64,000 nt of DNA from Diprion similis (Eukaryota; Arthropoda; Insecta; Hymenoptera; Diprionidae): the NCBI RefSeq assembly GCF_021155765.1, contig NC_060105.1:1984001-2048000 (forward strand), given 5' to 3'. Below are positions 62,201 to 64,000 of this stretch, piece after piece (positions within the stretch are counted from its first letter, which is position 1; each line of letters begins with the position of its first letter). Both the position numbers and the translations under genes were made by a program. A model generated the notes under the pieces. It was not told the origin of the DNA. It was given only the letters and a program-made list of their open reading frames with translations, and made no database searches.

Positions 62201-64000
62201 GACCCCTAGGAACTCAGAAAACACATCAAAATAAGCGTAGGACCAGCAGCAGAGGAATGACGAAGAGAATCATGAGTTTTTCGGCCGTAACTTTTCAGCT
62301 ATCGCACGCAGCGTATTAGGACTGCGCTAAATCGATTCCTCTCGCAAAATTACGTCGGAATAGGGCCTGAATTATTATATTGCAGCACTTTCCAAAGTCG
62401 TCGAAATTTTGGCCAAAAATCCAAAGGGGTTAGCCTTGCTTTTTTGCTCATTTTTGAAGCCGAAAATTTGTCGTCTTTGAATCGATTTGTATGACCATTT
62501 CTAGAGTAATTCGACCCCCAGGAACTCAGAAAACACATCAAAATAAGCGTAGGACCAGCAGCAGAGGAATGACGAAGAGAATCATGAGTTTTTCGGCCGT
62601 AACTTTTCAGCTATCGCACGCAGCGTATTGGGACTGCGCTCAATCGATTCCTCTCGCAAAATTACGTCGGAATAGGGCCTGAATTATTATATTGCAGCAC
62701 TTTCCAAAGTCGTCGAAATTTTGGCCAAAAATCCAAAGGGGTTAGCCTTGCTTTTTTGCTCATTTTTGAAGCCGAAAATTTGTCGTCTTTGAATCGATTT
62801 GTATGACCATTTCTAGAGTAATTCGACCCCCAGGAACTCAGAAAACACATCAAAATAAGCGTAGGACCAGCAGCAGAGGAATGACGAAGAGAATCATGAG
62901 TTTTTCGGCCGTAACTTTTCAGCTATCGCACGCAGCGTATTGGGACTGCGCTCAATCGATTCCTCTCGCAAAATTACGTCGGAATAGGGCCTGAATTATT
63001 ATATTGCAGCACTTTCCAAAGTCGTCGAAATTTTGGCCAAAAATCCAAAGGGGTTAGCCTTGCTTTTTTGCTCATTTTTGAAGCCGAAAATTTGTCGTCT
63101 TTGAATCGATTTGTATGACCATTTCTAGAGTAATTCGACCCCCAGGAACTCAGAAAACACATCAAAATAAGCGTAGGACCAGCAGCAAAGAAATGACGAT
63201 GAAAATCATGAGTTTTTCGGCCGTAACTTTTCAGCTATCGCTCGCAGCGTATTGGGACTGCGCTCAATCGATTCCTCTCGCAAAATTACGTCGGAATAGG
63301 GCCTGAATAATTTTATTGCAGCACTTTCCAAAGTCGTCGAAATTTTGGCCAAAAATCCAAAGGGGTTAGCCTTGCTTTTTTGCTCATTTTTGAAGCCAAA
63401 AATTTGTCGTCTTTGAATCGATTTGTATGACCATTTCCAGAGTAATTCGACCCCCAGGAACTCAGAAAACACATCAAAATAAGCGTAGGACCAGCAGCAG
63501 AGAAATGACGAAGAGAATCATGAGTTTTTCGGCCGTAACTTTTCAGCTATCGCACGCAGCGTATTGGGACTGCGCTCAATCGATTCCTCTCGCAAAATTA
63601 CGTCGGAATAGGGCCTGAATTATTATATCGCAGCACTTTCCAAAGTCGTCGAAATTTTGGCCAAAAATCCAAAGGGGTTAGCCTTGCTTTTTTGCTCATT
63701 TTTGAAGCCGAAAATTTGTCGTCTTTGAATCGATTTGTATGACCATTTCTAGAGTAATTCGACCCCCAGGAACTCAGAAAACACATCAAAATAAGCGTAG
63801 GACCAGCAGCAAAGAAATGACGATGAAAATCATGAGTTTTTCGGCCGTAACTTTTCAGCTATCGCACGCAGCGTATTGGGACTGCGCTAAATCGATTCCT
63901 CTCGCAAAATTACGTCGGAATAGGGCCTGAATTATTATATTGCAGCACTTTCCAAAGTCGTCGAAATTTTGGCCAAAAATCCAAAGGGGTTAGCCTTGCT
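56249..64000 (+). repeat. About 12-monomer higher-order repeat near the window end
   Basis: 56,249-58,745 matches 59,994-62,490 at offset 3,745 bp (12 monomers plus one base). Shared rare variants: the extra T before CGGCCG; ACCCCTAGG; TATCGCTGGCAGC; TTGCAGCTCTTTCC. Then 58,746-59,631 matches 63,115-64,000 at offset 4,369 bp, so two more monomers (62,491 and 62,803, near-identical to each other) were added in the second copy. Confidence 0.8.

Larger units (their letters stand above)
35346..64000 (+). repeat. Satellite DNA array, 312-bp monomer, 91 full copies plus one partial
   Basis: Head-to-tail repeat with monomer starts (taken at ATGACCATT) every 312 bp. Length exceptions: one 310-bp monomer starting at 40,650 (2-bp loss near 40,567, AAATTGGCC for AAATTTTGGCC) and three 313-bp monomers starting at 54,376, 56,249 and 59,994 (one extra T before CGGCCG). 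All copies share one orientation and the array runs off the window. Diagnostic blocks: AATTCGACCCCCAGGAACTC, TTTTTCGGCCGTAACTTTTC, TATTGGGACTGCGCTCAATC and CCAAAGGGGTTAGCCTTGC. Each monomer carries the palindrome AATCGATT twice, at offsets about 152 and 302. No inserted gene or transposon is visible inside the core. Copies differ by a limited set of recurrent variants that track higher-order blocks. Such arrays are typical of centromeric or pericentromeric heterochromatin; the location is inferred, not shown. Confidence 0.98.

Noticed and set aside
35346..64000. A 63-codon plus-strand open frame (MTISRVIRPP...) and 63-88-codon minus-strand frames repeated in almost every monomer
   Set aside because: 312 is divisible by 3, so any open frame recurs automatically. 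Frames end at a stop in each monomer, variants among copies are often non-synonymous, and opposite-strand frames are equally open. No splice or start context supports coding.
35346..64000. CRISPR-like array
   Set aside because: The repeat is continuous with no unique spacers and sits in a eukaryotic genome.
35346..64000. Hammerhead ribozyme in the satellite
   Set aside because: No CTGATGA core paired with a correctly placed GAAA was found on either strand; the nearest is CTGAATGA.
35346..64000. Mammalian-type CENP-B box
   Set aside because: No stretch matches NTTCGNNNNANNCGGGN; TTCGACCCCCAGG departs at key positions.

Overview
The window is animal nuclear DNA, almost certainly from an insect. 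Genes are split by many short GT-AG introns, and one is a clear Relish-type NF-kB with Rel homology domain, ankyrin repeats and a death domain. A second encodes a legless/BCL9 Wnt cofactor. Intergenic DNA is AT-rich. I suspect a hymenopteran, but that is a guess from overall character, not something the sequence proves.

Layout. 1-11.8 kb: three tandem, same-strand (minus) cytosolic aldehyde dehydrogenase genes (A, B, C). They share one exon plan; A loses its 3' end at the window edge. 14.0-19.2 kb: Relish on the minus strand in 18 coding exons, with a perfect 14-bp kB-like palindrome about 400 bp upstream of its start codon. 20.4-20.7 kb: a compact element that may be a solo LTR. 21.6-25.5 kb: legless/BCL9 on the plus strand, with HD1 and HD2 both recognisable. 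26.1-28.3 kb: a lambda-crystallin/L-gulonate 3-dehydrogenase gene on the minus strand, tail-to-tail with legless. 29.9-33.8 kb: a serine-rich, single-pass membrane protein of unknown family on the plus strand.

From about 34.3 kb to the end the window is one satellite DNA array. Two badly decayed monomers, separated by a GC-rich foreign segment, begin right after the poly(A) signal of the membrane-protein gene. From 35,346 a 312-bp monomer follows head-to-tail: 91 complete copies and one cut by the window end. The core is a mosaic of higher-order repeats. Blocks of 3, 5, 6 and about 12-14 monomers are re-duplicated, and chimeric monomers mark individual recombination events. This array, the edge where it meets a gene, and the uncharacterised membrane protein are the most unusual parts of the window.

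The genes do not form an operon or pathway. The ALDH trio is a local gene family, Relish is innate-immune, legless is Wnt signalling, and the lambda-crystallin-like enzyme is sugar-acid metabolism. Exon boundaries were assigned by eye from splice consensus and reading-frame continuity. For every gene except the membrane protein the frame closes without any ambiguous junction.
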